Origin: Palleronia sediminis
GTDB lineage: Bacteria > Pseudomonadota > Alphaproteobacteria > Rhodobacterales > Rhodobacteraceae
Assembly (NCBI RefSeq): GCF_004358695.1
Contig: NZ_SNAA01000016.1
Span: 1 to 64,000, forward strand
DNA length: 64,000 bases
Direction: 5' to 3'
Part shown: piece by piece, positions 8,232 to 16,855 of the stretch
How the letters are laid out: each line of letters begins with the position of its first letter
Position numbering within the stretch: position 1 is the stretch's first letter
Notes under the pieces: model-generated
Told to the model about the DNA's origin: nothing
Database searches by the model: none
Seen by the model: only the letters and a program-made list of their open reading frames with translations
Position numbers and translations under genes: made by a program

Positions 8232-8729
8232 TCAGGTGCCTCCTTCCGGCGCGACACGATATGGCGTGTCGAACCAATGCTCCTCCAGGTTCGGACCGTC
8301 TCCGATCCGGTCCACTACCGCGAATAGGCCCGGCGCGTGCAGCGGGGTGAGAACCCCGTGCCAGGTTCCGCGGTAGAGATTGATGCCCTGCCCCGGACGC
8401 GTCAGGAACGCGCGCGGGCGGCCGGGCCGCCCCCCGTCATCGGGGGCCACGACGACGAGAAACCCGTGCTCGGTCATCGGCAGGAAAGCCTGCGCGCCGT
8501 CGGGGTGCCGCTCGACCATGTCGAGCGTGTAGGGCAGGCTGCGCGGCTCGGCGCGGAACAGGCTGATGCCCGCGCGCCCGCCGTCGAACTCGAGCCGGGC
8601 GAGATCGTGATAGCGTCCGCACAGCCCCTGGTTGATGATCCTGTCGGGCGTGCCCTCCGCCTCGAGAACGTCGCCGAAGGGGGCGAAACCCGCCGCGGTT
8701 AGCGGCTCGGTGACGATCGAGCGGCTCAT
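8232..8729 (-). CDS. allA: Ureidoglycolate lyase AllA
   Basis: The 165-residue cytoplasmic protein has the AllA/Ugl beta-barrel fold. It cleaves (S)-ureidoglycolate to glyoxylate and urea. The conserved central stretch ending in NLYRGTWHG, typical of the family active site, is present, and length matches the usual 160-170 residues. It overlaps the upstream puuE-uraD gene by ATGA. Its product, glyoxylate, is the direct substrate of BhcA and BhcC encoded a few kb away, which gives this neighbourhood its metabolic logic. Confidence 0.9.
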   Translation of the reverse strand: MSRSIVTEPLTAAGFAPFGDVLEAEGTPDRIINQGLCGRYHDLARLEFDGGRAGISLFRAEPRSLPYTLDMVERHPDGAQAFLPMTEHGFLVVVAPDDGGRPGRPRAFLTRPGQGINLYRGTWHGVLTPLHAPGLFAVVDRIGDGPNLEEHWFDTPYRVAPEGGT

Positions 8730-10138
8730 GCGGGCAGTTTCTCGCGCAGGCGCAGCTCGGCGATGCGCTCGACCTGTCGGCAGGCCTCGGCGAACTCGGT
8801 CGCGCGGTCATGTTCGATCCGGCGCCGGAACGCGTCCATGATCGACGCCTTGGTGTTGTCGCGGACCGCGATGATGAAGGGGAACCCGAACCTTGCCTGG
8901 TAGGCGTCGTTCAGCTCGGTGAATGTCGCGCGTTCCTCGTCGGTGAGCGAGTCGAGCCCGACCGACGCCTGTTCCGCCGTGGATTCGGCCGTCAGCCGCT
9001 TGGCCGCCGCCAGCTTGCCCGCGAGATCGGGATGCGCCGTCAACACGCCCAGCCGCTGTTCCTCGGAGGCCGAGCGGAAGATACGCGCCAGCGCCGAATG
9101 AACCCCCGTCGCACTGTCATGCGCGGGCCCGAGCTCGAGCGCATGGGCGCCCTCGGCGATCCAGGGCGAATGCTCGAACACCCCGCCGAACTCGGCCACG
9201 AAACTCTCGCGATCCATCTGCGATGGGCGCGGGCGGTCGACCGGCGGATGCTCGGCCGCCCAGTGCCGCGCGATCTCGAGCCGGGTTGCGAACCACACCC
9301 CGTCATGTGCGCGGAAATACTCGATCGCGCGCTTGAGCGCCGCGGCGCGGCTCGGCCGGCCGATCAGGCGGCAATGCAGACCGATCGACATCATCCGCGG
9401 CGCGCCGGCCTCGCCCTCGGCATAGAGCGTGTCGAAAGCATCGCGCAGCATCGCCTCGAAATCGTCGCCCGAGGCGAAACCCGCCTGGATTGCAAAGCGC
9501 ATGTCGTTGCAATCCATCGTGTAGGGCACGACAAGCTGATCCTTGCCGCCAGCCTTCATCCAATATGGGAGGTCATCGGCGTAACTGTCTGCGATATAGT
9601 CGAAATCACCCTCTTCGGCGGCAAGGTCGTTGGTGTTCATCGAACACCGCCCCGTGTACCAGCCGCGCGGGGGGCTGCCCGTGACCTCGGTATGCAGGCG
9701 GATCGCCTCGCGGATCTGGGCGCGCTCGTCCTCGGCCGTCATGTCGCGATGCTCGACCCATTTCAGGCCATGCGACGCGATCTCCCAACCGGCGGATTTC
9801 ATGGCGGCGACCTGTTCGGGGCTGCGCGCAAGCGCCGTGGCGACCCCGTAAACCGTGACGGGCAGATCCTTGAGCATCCGGTGGATCCGCCAGAACCCCG
9901 CGCGCGCGCCGTAATCGTAGATCGATTCCATGTTCCAGTGCCGCATGCCGGGCCAGGCCTGGGCGCCGGTGATCTCGGACAGGAACGCCTCCGATGCCGC
10001 ATCCCCGTGCAGCACGTTGTTCTCGCCCCCCTCCTCATAGTTGAGAACGATCTGCACGGCGATCTTCGCCCCGTTGGGCCAGTTGGCCGCGGGCGGCGTC
10101 TTGCCGTAGCCGGTCATATCGCGGGGATAGCGGATCAC
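8726..10138 (-). CDS. puuE: Allantoinase PuuE fused to OHCU decarboxylase UraD
   Basis: This 470-residue fusion has an N-terminal NodB-like polysaccharide-deacetylase domain (about 1-300, with NYEEGGEN) typical of metal-independent allantoinase PuuE. A C-terminal domain (about 310-470) has the OHCU decarboxylase signature FEHSPW with its catalytic His. UraD converts 2-oxo-4-hydroxy-4-carboxy-5-ureidoimidazoline to (S)-allantoin and PuuE opens allantoin to allantoate, so successive steps are joined in one chain. The chosen start is GTG at 10138, which gives VIRYPRD, the usual PuuE N-terminus, with AGAGGA 8 bases upstream. The frame is open further upstream without a ribosome site. Confidence 0.9.
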   Translation of the reverse strand: MIRYPRDMTGYGKTPPAANWPNGAKIAVQIVLNYEEGGENNVLHGDAASEAFLSEITGAQAWPGMRHWNMESIYDYGARAGFWRIHRMLKDLPVTVYGVATALARSPEQVAAMKSAGWEIASHGLKWVEHRDMTAEDERAQIREAIRLHTEVTGSPPRGWYTGRCSMNTNDLAAEEGDFDYIADSYADDLPYWMKAGGKDQLVVPYTMDCNDMRFAIQAGFASGDDFEAMLRDAFDTLYAEGEAGAPRMMSIGLHCRLIGRPSRAAALKRAIEYFRAHDGVWFATRLEIARHWAAEHPPVDRPRPSQMDRESFVAEFGGVFEHSPWIAEGAHALELGPAHDSATGVHSALARIFRSASEEQRLGVLTAHPDLAGKLAAAKRLTAESTAEQASVGLDSLTDEERATFTELNDAYQARFGFPFIIAVRDNTKASIMDAFRRRIEHDRATEFAEACRQVERIAELRLREKLPA

Positions 10139-10171
10139 GTCGTCGGTCCTCTCGGATGGGATGACCCTTTC

Positions 10172-10213
10172 TAAACCGAAAGACGCCCGCATTTTGTCAA
10201 ATTAAACCGAAAG
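10172..10213. promoter_or_regulatory. Direct repeat TAAACCGAAAG in the puuE/hiuH divergent promoter
   Basis: The 11-mer TAAACCGAAAG occurs at 10172-10182 and again at 10203-10213, 31 bp apart (about three helical turns, same face of the DNA). A -35-like TTGACA for the minus strand lies between them (10195-10200 read in reverse). The arrangement suits a dimeric regulator controlling both puuE-allA-permease and hiuH. The regulator is not identified; the LysR gene at 10628-11560 is one candidate. Confidence 0.5.
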
Positions 10214-10289
10214 GTGCCTCTTGGCGCTCCGGTTTGCGCGGCGCGGCCCCTCGGCCCTACAAGGAGACCGCAAAACAGGAGCTTTCGCG

Positions 10290-10643
10290 ATGGCCGGATA
10301 TCTGACGACCCATGTTCTCGACACCGCGCGCGGCTGCCCGGCCGCGGGCCTGCGGATCGAGCTGTTCCGGCTCGACGGCGACACGCGCATCCATCTCAAG
10401 ACGGTCGAGACCAATTCCGACGGGCGCACCGATGCGCAGATCCTGCCCGCCGACGAGTTCCGCACCGGCACCTACGAGCTTGTCTTTCACGCGGGCGCCT
10501 ATCTCGACGCGACCGGCACGCCGCCCGAAAGCCCGCGGTTCCTCGATGCCGTGCCGATCCGCTTCGGCATGTCCGAAGAGGCCCATTACCACGTGCCGCT
10601 CCTGCTCTCGCCCTTTGGCTATTCGACCTATCGCGGAAGCTGA
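10290..10643 (+). CDS. hiuH: 5-hydroxyisourate hydrolase (transthyretin-like)
   Basis: The 117-residue protein has the transthyretin-like fold. It carries the N-terminal TTHVLD signature with active-site H8, a second His in HYHVPLLLSP, and the diagnostic C-terminal YRGS. It hydrolyses 5-hydroxyisourate to OHCU, the substrate of the UraD half of the divergent puuE gene. The start is the ATG giving MAGYLTTHVL; upstream in-frame codons look non-coding. The last 16 bp overlap the convergent LysR gene. Confidence 0.92.
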   Translation: MAGYLTTHVLDTARGCPAAGLRIELFRLDGDTRIHLKTVETNSDGRTDAQILPADEFRTGTYELVFHAGAYLDATGTPPESPRFLDAVPIRFGMSEEAHYHVPLLLSPFGYSTYRGS

Positions 10644-11560
10644 AACCGCTTTTCCGCGTCGCGCACGACCGAGGCGATACGGTCGATCATGAACTCCATG
10701 AACAGCCGCGTCTTGGGGTCCTGCCGCCTGCGATGCGTGAAAAGGCAGGCCATCTGGATCGGCTCGGGCGGGGTCTGCGTGGCCACGGGCACGAGCCGCC
10801 CGGCCTGAAGGTGATCCCCCACCTCGAAGATCGGCTTCATCGCGATGCCCTGCCCCGACAGCGCCCAGTCGGTCAGCACATCGCCATCGTCGCATTCATA
10901 GCGCCCCGCGATGCGATAGCGCCGCGGCCCGTCCCTGGCCACCAGCCGCCACTGGAACTCGGTCGCGCCGGGAAAGCGCAGATTGAGACATTCATGCCCG
11001 TCGGCCACGATCGCATCCCCGTCGCGTGGGTTGCCGTGTTCGGCGATATACGCGGGCGACGCGCAGAGAACCCGCGCCACATCCGCGATCTTGCGGATCC
11101 TGAGCGTGCTGTCCTCGGGCTGGCCGAGAAAGAAGGCGAGATCGAGCCCCTCGGTGGTCACGTCAACCTTGCGGTCGGTCAGGCGCAGGCGGACCGACAC
11201 CGCGGGATAGGCGCGCAGGAACTCGGGGATATGCGGCGCGATGAGCCGGCGCCCGACCCCCAGCGGCGCCGCGACATAAAGCGATCCGCGCGGGTTCTCG
11301 GTGATGTCGACGATCTGTGCCTCGGCGCTCTCGACCGCCTCGAGCACGCCGCAGGCCCCGGTGTAGAAGGCCTGCCCCTGCTCGGTCGGGGTCAGGCTGC
11401 GCGTGGTGCGTTGGAACAGGCGCACGCCCAGGTGTTCCTCGAGCTGGGATATCCGCGACGAGGTGACGGCGGGCGACACGCGCAGGTCGCGCCCCGCGGC
11501 GGACATGCTGCCCAGCTCGTAGACGCGCACGAAGGTGCGGATATTGTCGAGATAGGACAT
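10628..11560 (-). CDS. LysR-family transcriptional regulator
   Basis: The 310-residue protein has an N-terminal winged helix (about residues 1-60, SAAGRDLRVSPAVTSSRISQLE) and a C-terminal periplasmic-binding-like effector domain of the CrgA/DmlR type. It begins at MSYLDNIRTF, the usual form for this subgroup. It lies between hiuH and creatinase, is convergent with the former and is transcribed in the same direction as, 118 bp downstream of, the latter. It may control purine or creatine catabolism, but no target can be fixed from sequence. Confidence 0.8.
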   Translation of the reverse strand: MSYLDNIRTFVRVYELGSMSAAGRDLRVSPAVTSSRISQLEEHLGVRLFQRTTRSLTPTEQGQAFYTGACGVLEAVESAEAQIVDITENPRGSLYVAAPLGVGRRLIAPHIPEFLRAYPAVSVRLRLTDRKVDVTTEGLDLAFFLGQPEDSTLRIRKIADVARVLCASPAYIAEHGNPRDGDAIVADGHECLNLRFPGATEFQWRLVARDGPRRYRIAGRYECDDGDVLTDWALSGQGIAMKPIFEVGDHLQAGRLVPVATQTPPEPIQMACLFTHRRRQDPKTRLFMEFMIDRIASVVRDAEKRFQLPR

Positions 11561-11678
11561 TCGGGGCGGGCTTTCCGGTCGGTCGTCGTACCGCGACGCT
11601 AGCAAGGAATGCCCGGTCGTCAAAGCCCGGACGTCGCGGGATCGGCGCGGCCCGCATGGCGGCCGCGCCGGGATTGCG

Positions 11679-12881
11679 TCAGCCGACGACGTTGAACTCG
11701 GGGCCGTAGGGATAGCCCGTGATGTTCTCGTTCCCGTCCCCGGTGATAATAAGGATATCATGCTCGCGGTAGCCACCGGCGCCGGGCTGCCCCTCGGGGA
11801 TGGTCAGCATCGGCTCCATCGAGATGACCATGCCGGGCTCGAGCACGGTGTCGATATCCTCGCGCAGTTCCAGCCCCGCCTCGCGGCCGTAGTAATGCGA
11901 CAGGATGCCGAAGGAATGGCCATAACCGAACGTGCGATATTGCAGCATGTCACGCTCGGCGAAAAAGACGTTGATCTTTTCGGCCACCTCGGCGCAGGAG
12001 ACGCCGGGTTTCAGCAGGCTCATGCCGTATTCATGCGCGCCGACATTGGCCTCCCAGACGTGGCGGCTGGCATCGTCGAGCTCGCGCACGAACAGCGTGC
12101 GCTCGAGCGCGGTGTAATAGCCCGAGATCATCGGAAAGGTGTTAAGGCTGAGGATATCGCCCACCTCGAGCGCACGCGCGGTGACGGGGTTATGGGCGCC
12201 GTCGGTATTGATGCCCGACTGGAACCACACCCAAGTGTCGCGATACTCGGCCTGCGGAAAGCGTTTCGCGATCTCGAGCTCCATCGCGTCGCGCCCCGCC
12301 ATGGCGATGTCGATCTCGCGCGCGCCGACCTTGATCGCGTCGCGGATCGCGTAGCCGCCCACATCGGCGACCGCGGCGCCGTGGCGGATCAGCGCGATCT
12401 CGGCTTCGGACTTGTGCATCCGCTGGCGCATCGTCGCCGGGGCGATATCGACGGTCGAGGACGGCTTGAGGAACTCGTCGAGCAGCGCCTTTTGCGCCAG
12501 CGTCAGGTGATCGCCTTCGAAGCCCACGACCCGGCCCTCGCCCGTGACCGAGCGGATGGCGCGCCAGTAATTGTTCCGCTGCCAGTCGGTATAGGTGATG
12601 TTGTCGCCGTGGCTGCGCCGCCATGGCTGGGCCGCGTCGATGCCCGCGCTGATCGTCACGCTTTCGCCGGCGGTCACGACCAGCCCGTAGGGCCGCCCGA
12701 AACTGCAATAGAGAAAGCCCGAATAATAGGCGATGTTGTGCATCGAGGTCATCACGCAGGCATCGACGCCATGCTCGGCCATCGCGGCGCGCAACCCCTT
12801 GAGCCGCGCCTCGTATTCGGAGGCCTCGAAGGGCAGGACACGCTCGCCCTGGTGGAAACGGTAGAATTCGGGTCGGTCCAT
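11679..12881 (-). CDS. Creatinase (creatine amidinohydrolase)
   Basis: The 400-residue protein is of the M24 pita-bread fold but resembles creatinase rather than an aminopeptidase. The active-site block GINTDGAHNPV contains H230, matching catalytic His232 of the Pseudomonas putida enzyme. Long stretches such as FGYGHSFG and LSHYYGREAGLELREDIDT are creatinase-like, and length matches the usual 402-405. It hydrolyses creatine to sarcosine and urea. Sarcosine gives glycine, the co-substrate of BhcC, so placement near the bhc cluster makes sense. No creatininase, creatine transporter or sarcosine oxidase is in the window. Confidence 0.9.
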   Translation of the reverse strand: MDRPEFYRFHQGERVLPFEASEYEARLKGLRAAMAEHGVDACVMTSMHNIAYYSGFLYCSFGRPYGLVVTAGESVTISAGIDAAQPWRRSHGDNITYTDWQRNNYWRAIRSVTGEGRVVGFEGDHLTLAQKALLDEFLKPSSTVDIAPATMRQRMHKSEAEIALIRHGAAVADVGGYAIRDAIKVGAREIDIAMAGRDAMELEIAKRFPQAEYRDTWVWFQSGINTDGAHNPVTARALEVGDILSLNTFPMISGYYTALERTLFVRELDDASRHVWEANVGAHEYGMSLLKPGVSCAEVAEKINVFFAERDMLQYRTFGYGHSFGILSHYYGREAGLELREDIDTVLEPGMVISMEPMLTIPEGQPGAGGYREHDILIITGDGNENITGYPYGPEFNVVG

Positions 12882-13083
12882 CGGAACACTCCTTACAAGC
12901 GTTCCGCGCGCGGGCGGGTCGATCTCGACTTGCCGCGGTCGCGGAAAAGCAAGATCCCGGCGTTCAGGACGGGTGCAAGGGGCGCGCGGAGTGCGCCGGC
13001 GACGCCATCGCCTGCCCAGCCCCGTCTATGGCGCGAAATCGGGATTCGGGCAAGATGGCACGGGCCCGCCCGCGCCCCGGCCG

Positions 13084-14130
13084 TCACAGCGGGTGCAGGT
13101 CGAAAACCTTGATCGCCAAGGCCACCGCGGCGGCCATGAACACCGTCTCGGCCAGCAGCAGCGCGGCCGCCGGGCGTCCCACCTTGAGGATCTCGGCGGG
13201 GCGCGTCCTCAGCCCGACCGCCGCGATGGCCACCAGCAGCAACCAGCCCGATCCGTCCTGTGCAAGCCGCTGCACCGCCTCGGGCAGGGGCAGCACCGTG
13301 TTCAGCGTCGCAAGTGCGACGAATGCGAGGACGAAGCCCGGCACCAGCGGCGGGCGCGCGCCCTCGGGCGCGGTCTCTCCGCTACGCAGAACCAGCGCCG
13401 CCAGGATCACCACCGGCGCCAGCATCGCCACGCGCAACAGCTTGACCAGCGTCGCGGTCTCGCCCGCCTCGTCCGAGATCGAGAACCCCGCCCCGACGAC
13501 CTGCGCTACGTCATGCACGGTCGCGCCGATATAGATCCCCGCGGTCACGTCGTCGAAATGCATCGCATGGCTGAGCAGCGGATAGAGGATCATCGCCAGC
13601 GTCGACAGGATCGTGACGCCCACCACGGTGAACACCAGCCTGTCGTCGGACTTGGCATCGCGCGGCAGGATCGCGGCGATGGCCAGCGCGGCCGAGGCAC
13701 CGCAGATCGCCACCGCCCCCGCCGACAGGAAGGCAAAGCGATAGCGGAACCCGAAAAGCCGGGAGGCCGCGAAGCCGAAGCCGATGGTCAGCGGCACCAT
13801 GGCGACCACCATCGTCACCACCGGCCAGCCCAGCGCGCCGACCATGCCGAAACTGATCCGCAGCCCCAAAAGCGCCACGCCCAGCCGCAGCACGTCGCGC
13901 GCGGCGATCGCGATGCCGGGGCCGCAACGCGCGTCGTCGGCCATGAAGTTCAGCGCGATCCCGAAAAGCAATGCCAGCAGCATCGCCGGGGCGCCGTAAT
14001 GCTCGGATATGAACTTGCTCGCCAGCGCGATGATCGCCGCCAGAAGCAGGCCGGGAAAGGCACCGCGCAGCCGCTGGCCAAGGCCCTTGACCGAGGGAAG
14101 GCTGACGCGGGGCGGCACCCGCCCCCGCAT
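13084..14130 (-). CDS. suyZ: YeiH/PSE-family sulfite or sulfate exporter (SuyZ)
   Basis: The 348-residue inner-membrane protein has about ten hydrophobic segments and belongs to the YeiH (UPF0324) putative sulfate exporter family. Family motifs include the GATVHDVAQVVGAG block. In Paracoccus pantotrophus a member of this family, SuyZ, follows suyAB and is thought to export sulfur oxyanion released by sulfolactate sulfo-lyase. Here it is the last gene of the hpsN-suyAB-comC operon, which supports the same role. The start is the ATG 2 bp after the stop of the upstream dehydrogenase. Confidence 0.82.
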   Translation of the reverse strand: MRGRVPPRVSLPSVKGLGQRLRGAFPGLLLAAIIALASKFISEHYGAPAMLLALLFGIALNFMADDARCGPGIAIAARDVLRLGVALLGLRISFGMVGALGWPVVTMVVAMVPLTIGFGFAASRLFGFRYRFAFLSAGAVAICGASAALAIAAILPRDAKSDDRLVFTVVGVTILSTLAMILYPLLSHAMHFDDVTAGIYIGATVHDVAQVVGAGFSISDEAGETATLVKLLRVAMLAPVVILAALVLRSGETAPEGARPPLVPGFVLAFVALATLNTVLPLPEAVQRLAQDGSGWLLLVAIAAVGLRTRPAEILKVGRPAAALLLAETVFMAAAVALAIKVFDLHPL

Positions 14131-14132
14131 CT

Positions 14133-15134
14133 TCACGCGCCCGCGGCCAGCGTCCCGGCCTCGTCGAGATAGCGGATCGGCACCTCGATGCCGTCGGCTT
14201 CGGCCTCGGCCAGTGCCGCGCGACGGCGGGCGCCGGGCAGGCGCGTGCCCTCCATCCCGGCGATGAGGTCGAGCAGCGACGCCGTGCGCGCGCCGAACCC
14301 GTCCTCGGGGCGCAGCACGATCAGGGTCTGCCCGACCCGCGGCGCCGGCCCCTCGGCGTCGAAAAACGACGCGGCCTCGTGGCTGAAGGCGCTGCCGGTG
14401 AAGGCGGCGGCGAGCAACTCCACCATCAGCGCGAGCGACGTGCCCTTGGGCCCGCCGATGGGCACCATCGTTCCCGCGAGCGCCGCTTCGGGGTCGGTGG
14501 TCGGCTGCCCGTCGGGGTCGAGCGCCCATCCCTCGGGAATCGAGCGTCCCGCCTTTTTCGCCGCCATCACCTTGCCGCGCGCCACGCGGCTGAGCGAGAG
14601 GTCGATGACCAGCGGCGGCCCATCGGCGACCGGCGCGGCAAAGGCGATGGGGTTCGTGCCGAAGACCGGTGTGCTCGCCCCCCATGGCGCGATGGCCTTG
14701 GGGGCATTGGCGACCATGATGCCCACAAGCCCCGCCTGCGCGATCTTTTCGACCTGCACCGACAGCGCGCCGCAATGATGCGAATTGGCAATGCCCATGA
14801 CCGCGGCGCCCGTTTCGCACGCGGCCGGGATCCCCGCCTCGAGCGCCGCGTCGAGCGCGGGATAGGCAAAGCCCCGGTCGGCGTCGATCAGCAGCGATGA
14901 CGGGCCGCGATGCGTGACCGCGATCCGGGCGCCGGCATTGATCTTGCCCGACCGGACCTGCGCGGCATAGTCGCCCAGCCGCGAAAAGCCATGGCCCCCC
15001 TGCCCCTCGGCCTCGGCCGCGACAAGCGCGGCGGCGACCGAGGCGGCGGCCGGGTCGGGCACGCCCTGCGCGACGAGGGCGGCGGCGATGAGGCGGCGCG
15101 CCTCGGGCAATCCGATGCGGCGGGTCTGTGTCAT
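14133..15134 (-). CDS. comC: Ldh/malate-family dehydrogenase, likely (R)-sulfolactate dehydrogenase ComC
   Basis: The 333-residue protein is of the unusual NAD(P)-dependent malate/L-lactate/ureidoglycolate dehydrogenase family. It carries the family motifs HGFSRL, ANSHHCGA with the catalytic His, and FGTNPIAFA. Context (suyB upstream, suyZ downstream) favours ComC, which interconverts 3-sulfopyruvate and (R)-sulfolactate with NADP(H). That would let cysteate-derived sulfopyruvate enter the same sulfo-lyase step as dihydroxypropanesulfonate. AllD-type ureidoglycolate dehydrogenase is the main alternative because purine genes are near, but the operon argues against it. Confidence 0.72.
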   Translation of the reverse strand: MTQTRRIGLPEARRLIAAALVAQGVPDPAAASVAAALVAAEAEGQGGHGFSRLGDYAAQVRSGKINAGARIAVTHRGPSSLLIDADRGFAYPALDAALEAGIPAACETGAAVMGIANSHHCGALSVQVEKIAQAGLVGIMVANAPKAIAPWGASTPVFGTNPIAFAAPVADGPPLVIDLSLSRVARGKVMAAKKAGRSIPEGWALDPDGQPTTDPEAALAGTMVPIGGPKGTSLALMVELLAAAFTGSAFSHEAASFFDAEGPAPRVGQTLIVLRPEDGFGARTASLLDLIAGMEGTRLPGARRRAALAEAEADGIEVPIRYLDEAGTLAAGA

Positions 15135-15170
15135 GGAACGGGTCTCTCCGGGGGGTGTCGTGCTTTGGGA

Positions 15171-15200
15171 GCGTCCAGCGGGCGACCGCCCGCTGGACGC
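15171..15200 (-). other. Strong hairpin between suyB and comC
   Basis: GCGTCCAGCGGGCG (15171-15184) and CGCCCGCTGGACGC (15187-15200) form a perfect 14-bp inverted repeat with a 2-base centre, 7 bases after the suyB stop. No T tract follows on the minus strand, so it is better read as a 3' message-stabilising or processing element than a terminator. Confidence 0.55.
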
Positions 15201-15207
15201 GGCCCGG

Positions 15208-16389
15208 TCAGGCCGAGCGATAGAGCTTGGTCATCGAGAACTCGCGATGTCCCAGCGCCTCGGCGGCGGTATTGCGGCCGTTGGCGGTGCGGCGGATCAT
15301 CTCGATCAGGGCGTCGCCCGCCTCGTCGATCGTCATCTCGCGGCGCAGGATGCCCGAGACGTCGACATCGACATGCTCGCCCATGGTGCGCACCGTGCGC
15401 GGATTGGCGGTGATCTTGATGACCGGCACGATGGGGTTGCCGACCACGTTGCCCTGCCCGGTTGGGAAGGTATGGATCACCGCGCCGCCCGCGGCCATCA
15501 GCGTCACGCATTCGGCGGCCGCAGACGAGCTGTCCATGAAATAGAGCCCCGCGCCCGAGCGCGGCGCCTCGGCCGGGTCGAGAATGTCGATGAATTGCGA
15601 GGTCCGGCCGATCTTTTCGAGATTGCCCAGCGCCTTTTCCTCGATGGTCGTCAGGCCGCCCTCGATATTGCCCTTGGTGGGCTGGCTGTCGGACAGGTCG
15701 TCGGTCTGGTGGGCAAAGATGACCTCGTCCTGATAGGCCTTCCACATCGCGTACCAGCGGTCGCCCACCTCTTTCGACACGGCACGTTCGCGGCAGATAT
15801 GCTCGGCGCCGGTGATCTCGGAGGTCTCGCCGAAAAAGCCCGTGATGCCCTCGGGCAGCAGCTTGTCATACATGTTGCCCACCGTCGGGCACGATCCGAG
15901 CCCGGTGGTCGTGTCGCTCTCGCCGCATTTGGTCGAGATCCACAGCTCGGAGATCGAACATTCCTCGCGCTGCATCTCGGTCGCGGCATGCACGAACTCC
16001 TTGGCGGCCCAGGACGCGGCGCGGATGGTCTCGAAATCGCCCTTCTGCTCGATCGAGAACTCGGCCACGGGCTTTCCGGTCTCGCGGATGCCGTCGGCGA
16101 TCTTGCGCGTCCAGCCCGGCTCGATCCCGATCACCACCACGGCCGCCACGTTGGGGTTGGCGCCGGTGCCGATCATGGTGCGGAAATGCAGCTCGAGGTC
16201 TTCGCCGAACTGAAGACGGCCATAAGCGTGCGGGATGGCCAGCGTGCCCTTGACGTTGTTGGCCACCGCCTCGCAGGCCGCGTTCGAGATGTCGTCCACG
16301 GGCAGGATGAGGACATGGTTGCGCACGCCGACCCGGCCGTTCTCGCGACGATAGCCCTGTACGGTCATGTTGGAGAAGTTCGATGCCAT
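15208..16389 (-). CDS. suyB: (R)-sulfolactate sulfo-lyase, large subunit SuyB
   Basis: The 393-residue protein belongs to the UxaA/altronate dehydratase C-terminal family, here specialised as SuyB. Motifs include [13 protein letters not shown] at the N-terminus, TKCGESD and [10 protein letters not shown], with cysteines in positions expected for the Fe-S site. With SuyA it cleaves (R)-3-sulfolactate to pyruvate and sulfite. It lies 12 bp after suyA. Altronate dehydratase is excluded by the split subunits and the hpsN-suyZ context. Confidence 0.88.
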   Translation of the reverse strand: MASNFSNMTVQGYRRENGRVGVRNHVLILPVDDISNAACEAVANNVKGTLAIPHAYGRLQFGEDLELHFRTMIGTGANPNVAAVVVIGIEPGWTRKIADGIRETGKPVAEFSIEQKGDFETIRAASWAAKEFVHAATEMQREECSISELWISTKCGESDTTTGLGSCPTVGNMYDKLLPEGITGFFGETSEITGAEHICRERAVSKEVGDRWYAMWKAYQDEVIFAHQTDDLSDSQPTKGNIEGGLTTIEEKALGNLEKIGRTSQFIDILDPAEAPRSGAGLYFMDSSSAAAECVTLMAAGGAVIHTFPTGQGNVVGNPIVPVIKITANPRTVRTMGEHVDVDVSGILRREMTIDEAGDALIEMIRRTANGRNTAAEALGHREFSMTKLYRSA

Positions 16390-16401
16390 GGGACGGGTTC
16401 C

Positions 16402-16692
16402 TTACCAGCGCTTCGTTTTGCAGTTGTGGGTGTGGACGTGTCCGCCCTTTTCGACATCGGCCGTGATCCTGCCGATATCCTCGCCGTACTTGATCGCGGT
16501 ATCTCCGGCCTTGAGATCGCTCAGCGCGACCTTGTGGCCGATGGGCACGTCGGCCTTGGCCGTCAGGCGAAAGCTCGAATCGTCGTGGGTCACGACGCAC
16601 AGCATGTCGGTGCCGGCGGTCAGGCCCTCGACCACCACGACGCCGACATTGTCGGCCGCCTCATGGACAAGCAGGTGCGGGATTTCGGACAT
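16402..16692 (-). CDS. suyA: (R)-sulfolactate sulfo-lyase, small subunit SuyA
   Basis: The 96-residue SAF-domain protein corresponds to the N-terminal part of altronate dehydratase. It has the characteristic DIGRI motif and the C-terminal HTHNCKTKRW tail. It forms the sulfo-lyase with SuyB. A 163-bp gap separates it from hpsN upstream, long enough for an internal promoter, though none is obvious. Confidence 0.88.
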   Translation of the reverse strand: MSEIPHLLVHEAADNVGVVVVEGLTAGTDMLCVVTHDDSSFRLTAKADVPIGHKVALSDLKAGDTAIKYGEDIGRITADVEKGGHVHTHNCKTKRW

Positions 16693-16855
16693 ACGGGGTT
16701 CCTTTTCTTTCGGCCTCGGGAAACGGGACGATCCCGGTCGCGGCGACGGTATCGCGGGGCACCCCGCGCAAGGCGGGCGGCGCCGCCCATGACGCGCGAA
16801 CCATGCCGCGTTGTCTTGCGGATATCCAGACCGCCCGCGACCGGCGGCCCTCGGG

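Noticed and set aside
12882-13083. Possible small gene between creatinase and suyZ
   Set aside because: Short frames here have no ribosome site or recognisable product. It is treated as a 202-bp intergenic region with no clear feature.
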